Of a stretch of DNA of 14,890 bases, positions 1 through 10,500 are shown piece by piece (the first letter of the stretch is position 1; each line of letters begins with the position of its first letter). A model generated the notes under the pieces. It had not been told where the DNA came from, did not search any database, and worked only from the letters and a program-made list of their open reading frames with translations. The translations under genes were made by a program, and so were the position numbers. The stretch is from Gonium pectorale (lineage: Eukaryota; Chlorophyta; Chlorophyceae; Chlamydomonadales; Volvocaceae): contig LSYV01000201.1 in NCBI GenBank assembly GCA_001584585.1, positions 1-14,890 of the forward strand. The letters run 5' to 3'.

Positions 1-107
1 GACCCACCCGCGCAGCTGCAATCTATGCTAGAGCATCGGAGGCGCGGCAACTGGTAGCGGTCGAGGAGACAGGGAAGCTACCAGGAACGGGGGGTGTTAC
101 GTGCGCG

Positions 108-1056
108 TCATACTAGATGCTGGAGGAAGTAAGTATTGATATGTATATAAGTATATGTAAGTGATAAGTATATAAGTATATAGCTGTGACGTGGCTGGCA
201 TTCCAGCCATGCGAGTTGCACCAGAACCGGGCGTGTGCCGGTTTGACAGAGCTGGCAGTCGTGCTGGTGCTGCCCTGCCTGGGACGGCTGCCCTGCTGAT
301 GCTGAAGCTGCTGATGATGGCGGGCGGGCAGCCAGCATAATGCCAGGCTGCGTTGAGACTGATGCTGCCGCCGTGTAGCGCTGGTTGTTCCATGCCACCT
401 CTGCATTGGCGGCTATCTCCTTGATGTTCTCAAACCACTTGTCCTGCAAGACTAGGCCCCACTTGGAGAGCACACGCTCGTTGACCACCGGATCGAGGCG
501 ACTGACCCAGTTGGTAGCAAACTCAGAGTCACTGATGCCCAGGTACGGCTTGTACATGCGCGCCTCTTGGAGGCAGGCAGTTGGCGCTGTGTTGCCCTGC
601 GTGAGGCTGGCGTAGCGCTGCCGATAGTCGGCCTTCTTCTCTGGCTCAAAGTGAAGCTGCAGCTGCTCCATATAGCACTTTGCCAGTTGATCGCCGTACA
701 GGGTCGCCTTGGCTTGACCGGGCTGGGCCTGCAGCCACTGGGAGGCCTTGGCAATGAGCGAGTCGCGCACGGCGCACGGTGGTAAACCGCGAGCCCAGCT
801 TGGGCGCCTCGTTGAGGCGGTCGAGCATATACCGCGCTGGTATCTGGTCATACGGGAAGCGATGCCTGCTGCTAGACTGCAGGACGAGCTCCTCGAGGTA
901 TCGTTTCATTGCCGGGAGAGACTCGTGGCTCCACGGCTCCATGGGCCAGGCACGCGAAGCTGCATACGAGGCTGCATACGATGTGGACGGCTGATCCATC
1001 TCGTTGTCTGAATAATAGCCGCGGTTGGCCAGCGCTACAAACAGGGCCTTGAGCCC
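108..1056 (-). pseudogene. Decayed retrotransposon Gag-like coding region
   Basis: Read on the minus strand, an open frame runs from just after a stop at 1057-1059 down to about 772. It continues in another frame from about 770 to a stop at 108. The joined product would be about 310 residues. The central part has the spacing of a retrotransposon Gag capsid domain: a basic helix, a segment like LHFEPEKKADYRQRYASLTQ, an aromatic stretch with MYKPYLG, then a helix ending NERVLSKWGL. The frame break coincides with a 7-bp tandem duplication at 765-778. The last 25 codons read through AT-rich simple sequence, so the true C-terminus is lost. No CCHC zinc knuckle, protease or polymerase follows. The Gag assignment rests on pattern only. 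It could instead be an unknown host gene with a frameshift. Confidence 0.45.
129..182. repeat. AT-rich simple repeat
   Basis: This is a run of TATA/AGTA-type simple sequence with near-repeats of agtatataagtata. It is strikingly AT-rich against the surrounding GC-rich DNA. It forms the artificial tail of the Gag-like frame on the minus strand and probably marks a decayed element edge. Confidence 0.7.
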
Positions 1057-1190
1057 TCAACTTGATGATCAACCAGTGGCCGCGCCCAGGAGATGACTGC
1101 TCGCCAGCCTAGGCCTTGGGCCCCCGGCGAAGCTAGCCTCCCAATCGACCACGGCCGTGAGCCACAGCGAGTGCCATGGCGAGTCTCTGT

Positions 1191-1245
1191 CTTTTGTGTA
1201 TTCGCGTCTCAGGCCTTGAGCCCGAGAGACGCGAATACACAAAAG
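1191..1245. repeat. Perfect 20-bp inverted repeat with 15-nt loop
   Basis: The arms at 1191-1210 and 1226-1245 are perfect reverse complements over 20 bp, with a 15-nt loop at 1211-1225. Pairing stops cleanly at both ends. The site lies between the Gag-like and reverse-transcriptase remnants. It could be a hairpin, a foldback-element remnant or a small local inversion-duplication. It is not followed by a T-run, so I do not call it a terminator. Confidence 0.85.
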
Positions 1246-1317
1246 GCCTGGGGCCCGCGTACTTGTAGATGAACGAGAGCGTAACTCCCGCCGATAAGGG
1301 CCTGGGGCCCGCGTACT
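1245..1317. repeat. 19-bp direct repeat pair
   Basis: The 19-mer ggcctggggcccgcgtact occurs at 1245-1263 and again at 1299-1317, with starts 54 bp apart. The first copy abuts the right arm of the 20-bp inverted repeat, so the two structures probably arose together. No function is evident. Confidence 0.85.
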
Positions 1318-1355
1318 CGAGACGGTCGCGCATGACGCGACTCACTCTCGGTACC

Positions 1356-1376
1356 GATGACGACGACGATGACGAC
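1356..1376. repeat. GAC/GAT trinucleotide microsatellite
   Basis: Seven uninterrupted GAY triplets are present. On the plus strand they would encode an aspartate run, but that frame is only an antisense shadow of the reverse-transcriptase remnant. Confidence 0.75.
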
Positions 1377-1420
1377 AATCTGCGTCTCGCACTGGGAAGG
1401 CTACGGCAAGACGGACACGC

Positions 1421-1849
1421 TCACGCCACGGAACAACACGCTGGGCCGCAGGCGCCGTGCGGGGCCACCCCAGGGAAAACTGGTTGGTTTCCTGGATGCG
1501 AACTCGCCGGTCCTCCCTCCCATACAGCACGTACACCAAAAGCTTCGCAGAATTCGTCCAGAACCTCCAGCGCCCGCTGGAGACGCGCTGCGCTCGTGGA
1601 GAACAGGTTCATGTCGTCCGCGAAAAACAAAAGAGGCAATCGCCTGCAGTCGCCTAGCACAGGGCACTGCCATGCAAGCATGCTCTCTGACTCCTCCCGG
1701 TCTCGCGCTTATAAGCAATCAGAAACCACTTCCACAAAGTACCCGAAAATATTGGGGCTCTGTGGGCAGCCCTGTTTAACCCTTTGCCTTGCCGGAAAGG
1801 GGCGTCCCAGGCGCCCGTTCACCTTCACACGCAACAGAACACGAACGTA
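1421..1849 (-). pseudogene. Non-LTR (LINE-type) reverse transcriptase remnant
   Basis: In one minus-strand frame the segment at 1754-1780 reads VKQGCPQSP, followed by NIFGYFVEVVSD. This is the conserved reverse-transcriptase block before the active site. About 130 bp further on, 1613-1624 encodes FADD with flanking LLFFADDMNLFS, the catalytic Asp-Asp box. A helix follows (LQRALEVLDEFCEAFGV), as in LINE-type enzymes, where this helix tracks the primer grip. A TAA stop at 1709-1711 separates the two blocks, and a TAG stop at 1850-1852 lies just upstream. After FGV (about 1532) the similarity fades, and the continuation may be in another frame. Only the palm portion of an enzyme normally near 1,000 residues is present. 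It is a dead fragment, in the same orientation as the Gag-like remnant but from a different element class. Confidence 0.8.
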
Positions 1850-1907
1850 CTACGCCTGGAGTACGCTGGCTGAACGCTGGCTGCTCGACCATCTTAGTAT
1901 TGCCTGA

Positions 1908-4133
1908 GTAGATTCGATACGCTGTGGAGAAGCGTCATACCGTCGAGTGGTCTGCCCATCCGGTATCGCTGTCAGCTATTGTGAGGTCCCAGAGCCCGCG
2001 TCGTGGTCATCTCTGGTCGTTCTGAGTGTCGGCAGCTAACGTTGCAGCTCATTAGTTGTGTTGGCCACCCTTGGTCCATCGGATCCTGGCCCATTGCAGT
2101 CGTCCTACCAGCTTGTATTACGAGATCGTTGTGTTCCTACCTCAGGTTCCTAGTGTCGCGCTACTTAGCTCTGCTGTTTGTTGGCCGTGTCACTGCACGT
2201 AGTACAGTACGACACCTCAATATGCTCTGTGTGAAGCAATAGTAAACAAGAAGACATGGAACACCGATGACGATGCTTAAACCGATTTCTCTTTTATTAA
2301 ACCCATGTGCGGGCAATAGCGGGCCTTATTTATGACAAAGGTGCGAGGCCGTGCTCTTCAACCGCGTACGGGTTTGTATGAGTTTGCAAGTGTCGAACGG
2401 GGATGTCTCCAGTACGCTGCAGTCCTCTAGCGGCCGACCGCCAGGAACAGTCCCAAACCTTTGCCCTCTCTGCTCGCGGCTCAACCCTCTCACCACTCGC
2501 CGCTCACGCTCATCGGCACTCACGCCTTTATAAACAAAGCACGAGCACGCCGTTGCAAATAAGCCTTCAGTCGGGCCCGCAACCCGCAATAACGGGGCGC
2601 CTAGCTCGGCGAGTGTGAGCTTGCACAGGAGCGACCGGCACAGGCCATGTACCCCTTAGTATCAACATAATGCCCGTCGCTTATCCGTCGCCAACCCGGA
2701 CCCAACGGCCTACACCCATGTGACTGCAAACAACAATGGTAGAAGAAGACACCGCTATAACAACCCCGCCGCGATGTATACTTATTAAGTACGAATACAC
2801 TGGGCAGCGGGTCCACCCGCCGGAGCGATACGATGTATGGTACAACGTCATCATCACGAGCCTCCAACCACACATCAGTGTAACCAAACCGCCAGTAATG
2901 CTTTACGACGTCACCAGATACCGAACGTCAAAGGTCAAGGAGCACCGTGTCTGATACGAAGTATAGCACCCGTCCCTCAAAAGTACAGGCGCATGTCTTC
3001 TCGAGACGTCACTGAGGAAACCAGCCGACGCCGGCAAGTCTGTGCCGGTGAGAGCTACCACTGGTCCAACGCTTGTAGTCAGGCAGTAATCAGCCGTCAT
3101 CCATCTTCTGCAGATGAAGCATTGGAGATGCCCGCCCGCCCGCAGCCCCCGAAACCCAGCGCGCGTGCTCAATGTTGTGCCCCGCCCACTCACAGCCGTT
3201 GCTAAAGCCCGCAAAATCGGGCACACGCAAATATGTGGTCTAAACTCTGGCGTCGAGGAGAATAGGCACACGGTGTAAGTTCGCGCGGCCAGCGACACGC
3301 CAGCCTACATGCACGTCGTCACGGAAGATTCGGCGCGGAAGGACGCAGGCCGCCTAGAAAATGAGCTTCTTCACGCGGCGCCATGGCGGAACCTCCACCC
3401 AACAAAGACACGCTCAGGCGCACAGACACATTCAGGGGTTAGATGAGTTCACCCCTGTACATGACCCGGGATGGCCCGGGATGGCAGCACACTGGGTCTC
3501 TGAGGTCTGGCTCAGCCCGTGCACGCCAGGGTGGCCTCCATCAACAACACATTGCTGCAGTACGCCTGTAAATGGCACGGCGCCCAGGCCGCGGGTTGCA
3601 TGCCACGGTCAAAGCCACCCCACGCATCGAGCGCTACGAACGGAGCCACATTGCATGCCGAGCATGGTTCGTGCCAAGGGCAGGCCAAGCGGCAGCACGT
3701 GCTGCCGATTTAGGGCCAAGGGCTGCCCCTGTCAGCGGGGCGGTCAGGCGTGACGTGGCGGCTGTGGACATCGTACCTGCCTCCGCCGGCGCCGGATGCC
3801 TTGGGGTCTGGTCCTAGAAGTTGCCCCGGTCTAGCCGTCTCTGAGGGTGCAGGGGACACGGCAGTTAAGAAGCGGACGCAGGAAGGATCAAACGGGCGTG
3901 CTTTTGAAGGGCATCCCAAGAGCATTACCCTTGAAACTTGTACTACTCGTCAGCACGTCAGGGGGCATCGCCCAAGGAAAAGCACCACAGCTGATGCTCC
4001 ACTTCCGCGGCCTGGAATCCCCTCACCCAGCGGGCACGCCAACGCCCTACTGCACGCAATATATCGTGCCCCGCCGCCGACTCATTGCCCTACTCCACTT
4101 CGTCCATTCGCGCCGCCCCGCGCCCCCTCGGCC
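1908..4133. other. Region without a recognisable gene
   Basis: I read both strands over this stretch of about 2.2 kb and found only short open frames with unconvincing composition. It must contain the 3' UTR of the receptor-kinase gene, whose stop codon is at 4134-4136. The volvocine-type polyadenylation signal TGTAA does not occur on the minus strand between about 3000 and 4133, so the transcript end is unplaced. The block around 1920-2340 is less GC-rich than its surroundings and may be more decayed element sequence, but no terminal repeat could be paired. Confidence 0.5.
3465..3484. repeat. 10-bp tandem duplication
   Basis: The decamer cccgggatgg occurs twice in direct tandem. It is short and has no evident function. 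Confidence 0.7.
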
Positions 4134-4577
4134 TCACTTATGTTCAACATCCTCGTGTAACGAGGGCAGCGTCTGGTGCATGCCGGAGCCGCTGCTGCCG
4201 ATGCGGATCCCCAGCTTCCGCAGATGCCGTTGCGCCAGCGACGCTTTGAGCGCTGCACGCTGGTTGGCCAGCAAGCTACCGCTGAGCAAGCCCCCGCCGG
4301 GCATGCTGCCGCCAGGCCCGGTGTCGGGCCCAGCGCCCGGCCCGGCGCCCTGGCCGGCATTGTCTGCGAAGGTGGACGCGCCGCCCACCACAATCCCGGC
4401 GTTGAACAGCGCAAGGGGATTGGCGCCCTGGGCCGAGTTGCCAAAGCCGCCGCCCAGCGGCCCTACGTTGCTCATGGCACCCGACGTGCCCTTGCCCCCA
4501 AAGCCGTCGCTTGAGCTGGTAGTTACTGGCCGTGGCGGCAAGATGACCAGCTGCGGTGTGTCGCCACCCAGCTCCTC
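4134..4577 (-). other. Low-complexity C-terminal tail of the receptor kinase
   Basis: After the kinase domain the last exon continues for about 147 residues to a TGA at 4136-4134. The tail is Gly/Pro/Ala/Ser-rich and includes QGAGPGAGPDTGPGG and similar runs. It then has a basic amphipathic segment (AALKASLAQRHLRKLG) before the end. It is probably disordered, with a possible docking helix near the terminus. A long plus-strand open frame over the same bases (3847-4668) is an antisense shadow produced by the GC-rich codons. Confidence 0.75.
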
Positions 4578-7500
4578 TCGTATACGCGCCAGCTCGGCGA
4601 GCACCTCCTCAAAGGTGGGCCGCGCTGAGGCGTCCGGGTCCCAGCAGCGGCTGGCCAGCGCCACGTAGTCGCGTGGCGCGAAGGGCGGGAACTTGGGGCG
4701 GCGGCCCTCCTTGGTGATGGCGTGGCCGATGTGGGCGCGGGGCACGCCGGCAAAGGGGTCGCCTCCGCAGAAGAGCTCCCACATCAGGATGCCGAACTGT
4801 GGAGCGCAGCGGGCATGAGGCGGCAGCGCGGCGCCGGAGGAGGGTCAGTGAGAGAGTGGGGGACGGTTGGGCGTGGTTGGCGTGCACGGCCCATCCGGTA
4901 TTTGGTGCAGCCTCGAGGTCAGTGGCCCCACGCCTCGCCACCACCACCCAGAGAAGCGCCCTGGCGGTTGGACTGAGCAACAGGCCCGAGCGAGAGTGGG
5001 GCAGCCGCACCCCATACGTCGTGGTCCTGGGCCAGCCGGACCGGAATACTGGTAAATCAGAGCAGACCGGGGCCGTGCTACGCCTCACCGAGTACACGTC
5101 GGCCGCCTTGCTGATGCGCCCCTCCAGCATCACCTCCTGCGGGGCGGACGAAGCATGTAGGGGTAGCCGGGGCAGGTCAATGCGGATGTCAACGCCTTGC
5201 TGCGAGATCCACCTTGCACGCAGCTCAGGGCAGCATCAGAAATGAACCACACTACCGATACGCGAGGTCCACCTTCGTCCCCATGGGTCCTTCAGCAACA
5301 CCAAGCTACTGGAGTATGGCACAGGAAAGCGTAGTGCTCCAAAGCTAGAAACGACTCTCGGCCTTGCCCTCGTCCCCACCACCACCCGCCGGCCGGCGCC
5401 CCTTCCGCCCGCCGCCCCGCCGCACCGGCGCCATGTGCGTTAGGGTGCCCTGGAAGCAGCTGCTGAGGTGCGTCTCCGCGTGCTCCATGCGGGTGGACAG
5501 CCCGAAGTCAGCCACCTTGGCCACCACGCCGCGGCCTTCGGTGCCGCTGCTCTTGAGCATGATGTTGCGGGCCTTCAGGTCTGCAGGAGCGCGAAACCGC
5601 CAGCGAGGACCCGAGGCAGGCTCACGTGAGGCGTCACGTCTGCTAGCTCAGTAGCTCTATGTAGGTTCACAACGATACGAGGGGCAGCCATGCCACCTGT
5701 AAGGCCAGTCCTGTGACCTGGTGCCTCAGTCAGCTGCACCTGAGGCCTCAAGCGCCGAAAGGACCCACGGGTCAGTCAGGCCGGCGGCTCACCCGAGTGC
5801 AACACGTTGGCCGCGTGCATGTGGACCATGGCCTTGGCGACATCAGACGCGGTTTCCAGCATCGCCGCCAGGTTCAGTGCCCCGCCTGTGGAAAGGACAC
5901 AGGTCAACCGTACTGGAATAAGAAGGACACAGGTCGACTGTAATGGAAACCGAAGGGAGTAGCCTAACGCGTGATAAATAGCCTGACGCGTGAAACAGCC
6001 CGCAGCGTGAGAAAATAGCCTGACGTGTGAGAAGTATCCTAATGTGTGGGAAATAGGCTAGGGATGGCGAATGCCGGTAACGTAGCAATGCCGGTCTCTG
6101 GTCCGTGTCCAGTAAGCACCAGGCCCACCCTGCATGAAGGCGCTCTGGTCCAGCGCGTCCTTGAGCGAGCCCTTGTCGCAAAACTCGAGCACCAGCCGGA
6201 CCTGCGGAGGCGGGCGGTAGAGGCTAACTGACTGGGTGTAGCCTGTCCCGGGCAGAACTCCCCAGACGGGTGGACCCAGCTGAATGCTCCCGTCAGCAGC
6301 AAGTACTCTGAGAGGACAGAGCAACGGGATGCAGGTATCAAGGTGCGATACCGCAGAGGCCGGCGGCAAGGCTGTGCAGATCGTTGCGCAGTTTACCATG
6401 AAAGTGAACTCGCCATACGACTTCCTGTATCGCATTAGCTCTGTGAACCCGCGCCGGCGACGCACCCGTGGCACAAACTCGGCCGCGGGGGCCGGCGCAG
6501 TCGGAACCCCACCCTTTCCCTTAGACGCCCCACTGCTGGGGTTACTGCACGATTCTACCGGTGCCGCGCCCAGCACCCAACAACCCCTGCATTCCCTGGA
6601 AATGCCGCAGAAGCGTCACTAGCGGCCGCTGTCCACGAGCACTCACACGGCGGGCCTCTGGACGTGCACGGCTTGCGACCCGGTGCCAGGCCACCTCACC
6701 CACCCACGCGCGCTGGCTGTGAGCGTTGGCGTTCTGAGCTCGTCGCCACCCACTTATTGTCCACCCATCCACCCACCTCGTAGCTGTGCACGGTGGCCTC
6801 CGATGCAACGCTGCCATCCGGCGATTCAAGCCTGCTCTGGCTGTTGCCTGTGCCGTGGCTCCTGTGGAGGGACCGCAGCGGCGCGCAGCGTCAGGGCCAT
6901 GTGCCAGTGTGCGGCAGGCCACATTTGGAGCGCTCGGCGCTCCTGATAAGGGGTTGACTTGCGAGCGGTAGACCGCCGAGGCGATGCTGGGTACTGCAGC
7001 CCACAGGCAAGCCAGAATATGTCTTCTGTTTCGAACATCTCGGACATCAGCATGTTCGAGAAGACGTTCGTTTTTGCTCCCGTGTCAATCGCGTCCATTC
7101 GGGCCCAGCCTACCCCGTCAGCGCCATCTGCTGCACCCCCTCGTGGCTGGGCTCGTGGTAGGGCCGGATGAAGTAGGTGTAGGTCGTGACTGCGGGCGGG
7201 GGGAGGGAGGGGCGGGCGCAGCAAGGGGTCGGGCGAGCCAGCAGGGGCAGGTCGGGGAGAGGAGCGGTCGGCCAATGGGCAGACGCCAGGCATGCACCGT
7301 TGAGCCACGGGGCAGGCGCCACGCGCCGGGATGGCTACGTGGGTGGACTCTTTCCAATTGCTTACGGCTTCCCTCAGCCACCGGCCTGTCACCCGGTTCC
7401 AGCCCTGCCACCCTTGCCTCCTTGGCCCCGCTGCCCCTCCCCCCTCCCCACCTTCTAACCCCCTCCCCACCCCTCCCGGCGCACCGATGTTAGGGTGCAC

Positions 7501-10500
7501 TAGGCTGCTGCTGATGGCGGCCTCCATGACCGCCATCTTCTCGCGCTTCTCCTGGCCGCTCATGTTGGCGGGCAGGATCATGGTCTTCACGGCAACAACA
7601 GTGCCGCGCCACAGCCCGCGCTGCACTTTGCCGAACTGCGGGTGGCAGGGCGGATGTATGGAGCCAACTATCAGGGGGGCTGCATGCACACTTGCAGTGC
7701 CTGCCGCAGAAGGCCATTTCGTGCTACTTCCGCTTACGCTGCTCTCTGGCTACGAGTGAGTGCTGCAAAAGGTCATTGCGTGCTCCTTCGGCTTACGCTG
7801 CGCACCTGCGACCACCCTACCAATTCCAGTGCCGCATGCCTCCCCTCCCGCCCAGCTCGCTCGTCTCGAACTCTAGAATGCGATTATCCGCCCCCCCCCG
7901 CTACACTGAGAATGCCTTCCAACCCTCTACCCCCCGCTACACTCTTCGTCCCACCTCCCCGGGCCCGTCCCCTTCCCCCGCCACTCACCGCGCCCGCCCC
8001 CAGCACCTCGAACACCTGGATGGGGTCCTCCACGGAGGCCTTGGCCACGTTGAGCGAGCGCCGTGCGTCCTCGATGCGGGCTGCGGGGGAGGGGGCGAGG
8101 TTAGGAGAGGGCATGACAATTAGGGGAGGTTGGGGGCATATGGTCGATGATGACGGGCTGTAGTAAATACGAGACACGGGTCATGTCGCGGACACAGAAT
8201 CGCTTACGAATTTGACGAGCTTGTGGTGGTCTTGGGGTATATGTTGTAGACCTGTCAGACCTCCACCATGACGGCATGGTAATCATCATTACTCTCCCGG
8301 CCCCAGGTGACCTCGCCCCTTGCCCCCGTGTCAACCACGAAGGGAAGCCAAAACAGCCATCGAGGAAGGATAAACTCCGTAAGCGGAAGGCAAAGCCCTT
8401 AGTGCCGCCACCACTCACTCATCATAGCCTTCTTGGAGCCCCCTACGATGTCCGACGAATCGTCACGCTTTGAGCGGTTGGCGTCCAGGCATCGCAGCAG
8501 GTCGTACTGCCGTACGAGCAGTACGTCCATGCGTTCCTGTGTACGGCAGAGAGGGGGACGAGCGACGGCCGCATGGGGTGTTTGGGAGGCACGGCAACTA
8601 GATAGATACAGACAAAAACATCGGGTAGACCGGGCGGTGCGCATAGTTACGAAGGCATCAGCTTCGCCTGCAAGCCGCCGTATCGCGGGGTGGCCGCCGA
8701 ATGCGGCCGGAAGCCGCCGAACGCTATTAGCGCCGCCGGTAGGCCGCGGCGACGGACAGCTCAATGCTTGGAGCGCATGCAAGGAGGATGGACCCGCGTT
8801 TTTTTGCTTATCACGCACCTTCTCCTCCTCGAGCCGCTTGGTCGTCTCCGCCAGGTTGTGGTTGGCGGCCTGGTGCGGGGCAGGAACGAGTATACAGGCC
8901 GAGAGAGCCCGACTCAGAAGGTTCGACCACCGATACTCTATAGCACGAATGACAGGGACGCTGTGCAGGGATGCAGGGACCGTGGCCGGGTCGCTCAACA
9001 GGCAAGGATATTGCCTCGACATTAAAGCACAAACTACGTGCTGACCAGCCCTGCCACACCACGACATGCAGCAGATGGTGGAAAAGACACTCAGCGGGGG
9101 GCTGGCTACGCACCACGGTCTCCTGCAGCAGCAGGCGCTGCTTCTTGAAGGAGGCCATCGACAGGAAGAGCAGGAAGGCCATGACGAGGGCAATGACGAC
9201 CACGGCCGCGATGAGCGGCCCACGCCAGTTGGCCTTGAAGCCGTCCGCGGGAGCCACCTGCGGCGCCCAGCCCGGAAGGGCAAGGTTGGGGGCCGCAAGG
9301 GACATGACAATGGTATGAAGGGGTAAAGCGACAGGGGAGCTGAGTACCAGTACTCTGAGCGCCCAAGCGCGCTGCACCCAGCGCCGCCGGCGCCCCGCAG
9401 ACCCATCCTGCTCGGAACGGCTCCACCGGCGTCCTCACCCGCAGCAGCCACACGCCGTTGACAACCTTGACCTCCACCGTCACCGCGTCCTTGTCCCGCA
9501 GCGAGGACGCGCCCACTTGCGCAATGACCTGCTCCGAGGTGGCGTTGATGGGCCGGACCAGGGCGTAGTTGTAGCCCTGCAGGTGCGGAGGAACGGGGAA
9601 CGGGGAGTAGGCGGGAGCGCGGCGGGCGCCGGGTGCAGGAACCGGGTCAGCTCGCGATGGGTGGGGCGGCTTGGACGAACGGCAGGCAGGCTCATGGAAG
9701 GATTGACACGTTCCCGATGGCGTGTGTACAGATGTGCAGATTACAGGCTCCCCAGAGGGGCTGCAGGACACACGAGCCGATTGGCTCCCGACCCGCCATA
9801 GCAGAGAGGGTGAAACAGCCGTTGTCTTAGCCGTGAGGCCCAGAACACGAAACACAAAGAGCTCAACGTGACACAGACACCAACTAGGCGCTGTGAGGAC
9901 ACGTATGGAAACTTGGCAATTGCAGAAAAGATCCTGAGCGGTTCGTGGGTTTAGTGTGTAGGTTTAGTGTTCGTGGGTTTCGTGTGTATTGTTGTGACGT
10001 GTAGACAGCAACGCACGCAGTCCCGGACAGGGTCCCGGTTACGGTTGCCGCCGGACGCGACCGGGAGCTCGCACACACCATGTTGCGCAGGTTGGCCAGG
10101 TAGGCGTCCTGGCCGTTGGTCACGGCGTCGTAGTTGACCAGCACCGTCATGAAGCCCCACCTGCGGCCAAGAACCCAAGATGCAAGGAGTCGTGCCCAGG
10201 AGGTGTCAGCAGGGGGAGCGAACTCATAGCGCACGCCCCGAGTGGGCCATTCGACGCCGGCGACTCTGTTGTCGCCGGCGAGATCCGGCCACTGGCGGGA
10301 CAGCGCTAGCCAGACCGTTCCACCCTCTATGCACAAGCGCGCATCTGCTACACCGCCCGGCGTGGCACAGACCGACGACGCACCACTTCTCCCTCGTGGT
10401 GGCGTTGTAGCAGACCGTGCAGTCGCGCACGCTCGCGGGCAGCGCCGAGTAGGGGATGGCGCTGGTATTCTCCTTGTAGCGGAAGCCAAACGTCTCGTTG

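Larger units (their letters stand above)
4578..8080 (-). other. Exons 11-18: TKL-type protein kinase domain
   Basis: Residues about 541-818 form a complete kinase. The glycine loop GAGAFGKV (551-558) is split exactly between exons 11 and 12. The ATP lysine is K571 in VAVKT and the helix-C glutamate is probably E592. The hinge region reads LVLEFCDKGSL. The catalytic loop is HSDLKARN (D678, K680, N683), with Ser replacing the usual Arg of HRD. The metal motif is DFG (702-704), the APE motif (728-730) spans exons 16 and 17, and DVYSFGILMWEL and ARP (R804) close the large lobe. All catalytic residues are intact, so the kinase should be active. HxDLKxxN with DVYSFGxxxWE places it in the TKL group. 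TKL kinases are usually Ser/Thr-specific, but some are dual-specificity. Confidence 0.9.

Noticed and set aside
185..260. CxxC pair in the Gag-like tail as a zinc knuckle
   Set aside because: The spacing gives only two cysteines and a histidine in the wrong order, so it does not fit a CCHC knuckle.
1269..1907. 212-codon plus-strand open frame with an aspartate run
   Set aside because: It is antisense to the reverse-transcriptase remnant, and its start lies in repeat sequence. The aspartate run is a microsatellite.
2270..2340. LTR or polyadenylation region suggested by TTTTATTAAA
   Set aside because: I could not pair it with a second copy, a primer-binding site or a polypurine tract anywhere in the window.
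3847..4668. 273-codon plus-strand open frame
   Set aside because: It is antisense to the last kinase exon, where the minus strand has clear kinase motifs. GC-rich codons keep the opposite frames open.
6826..7689. 287-codon minus-strand open frame
   Set aside because: It shares the frame of exon 12 but continues through the introns after HPNI. The donor at 7484 and the phase-matched exon 13 explain the real protein.
8399..9451. 350-codon minus-strand open frame
   Set aside because: It reads through introns 7-9 in frames different from the real exons, and only short parts coincide with exon frames. It has no protein-like character outside them.
9941..9988. Interstitial telomere repeat in intron 6
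   Set aside because: The motifs are only loosely like TTTAGGG or TTTTAGGG and have no regular period. Simple GT-rich sequence explains them.
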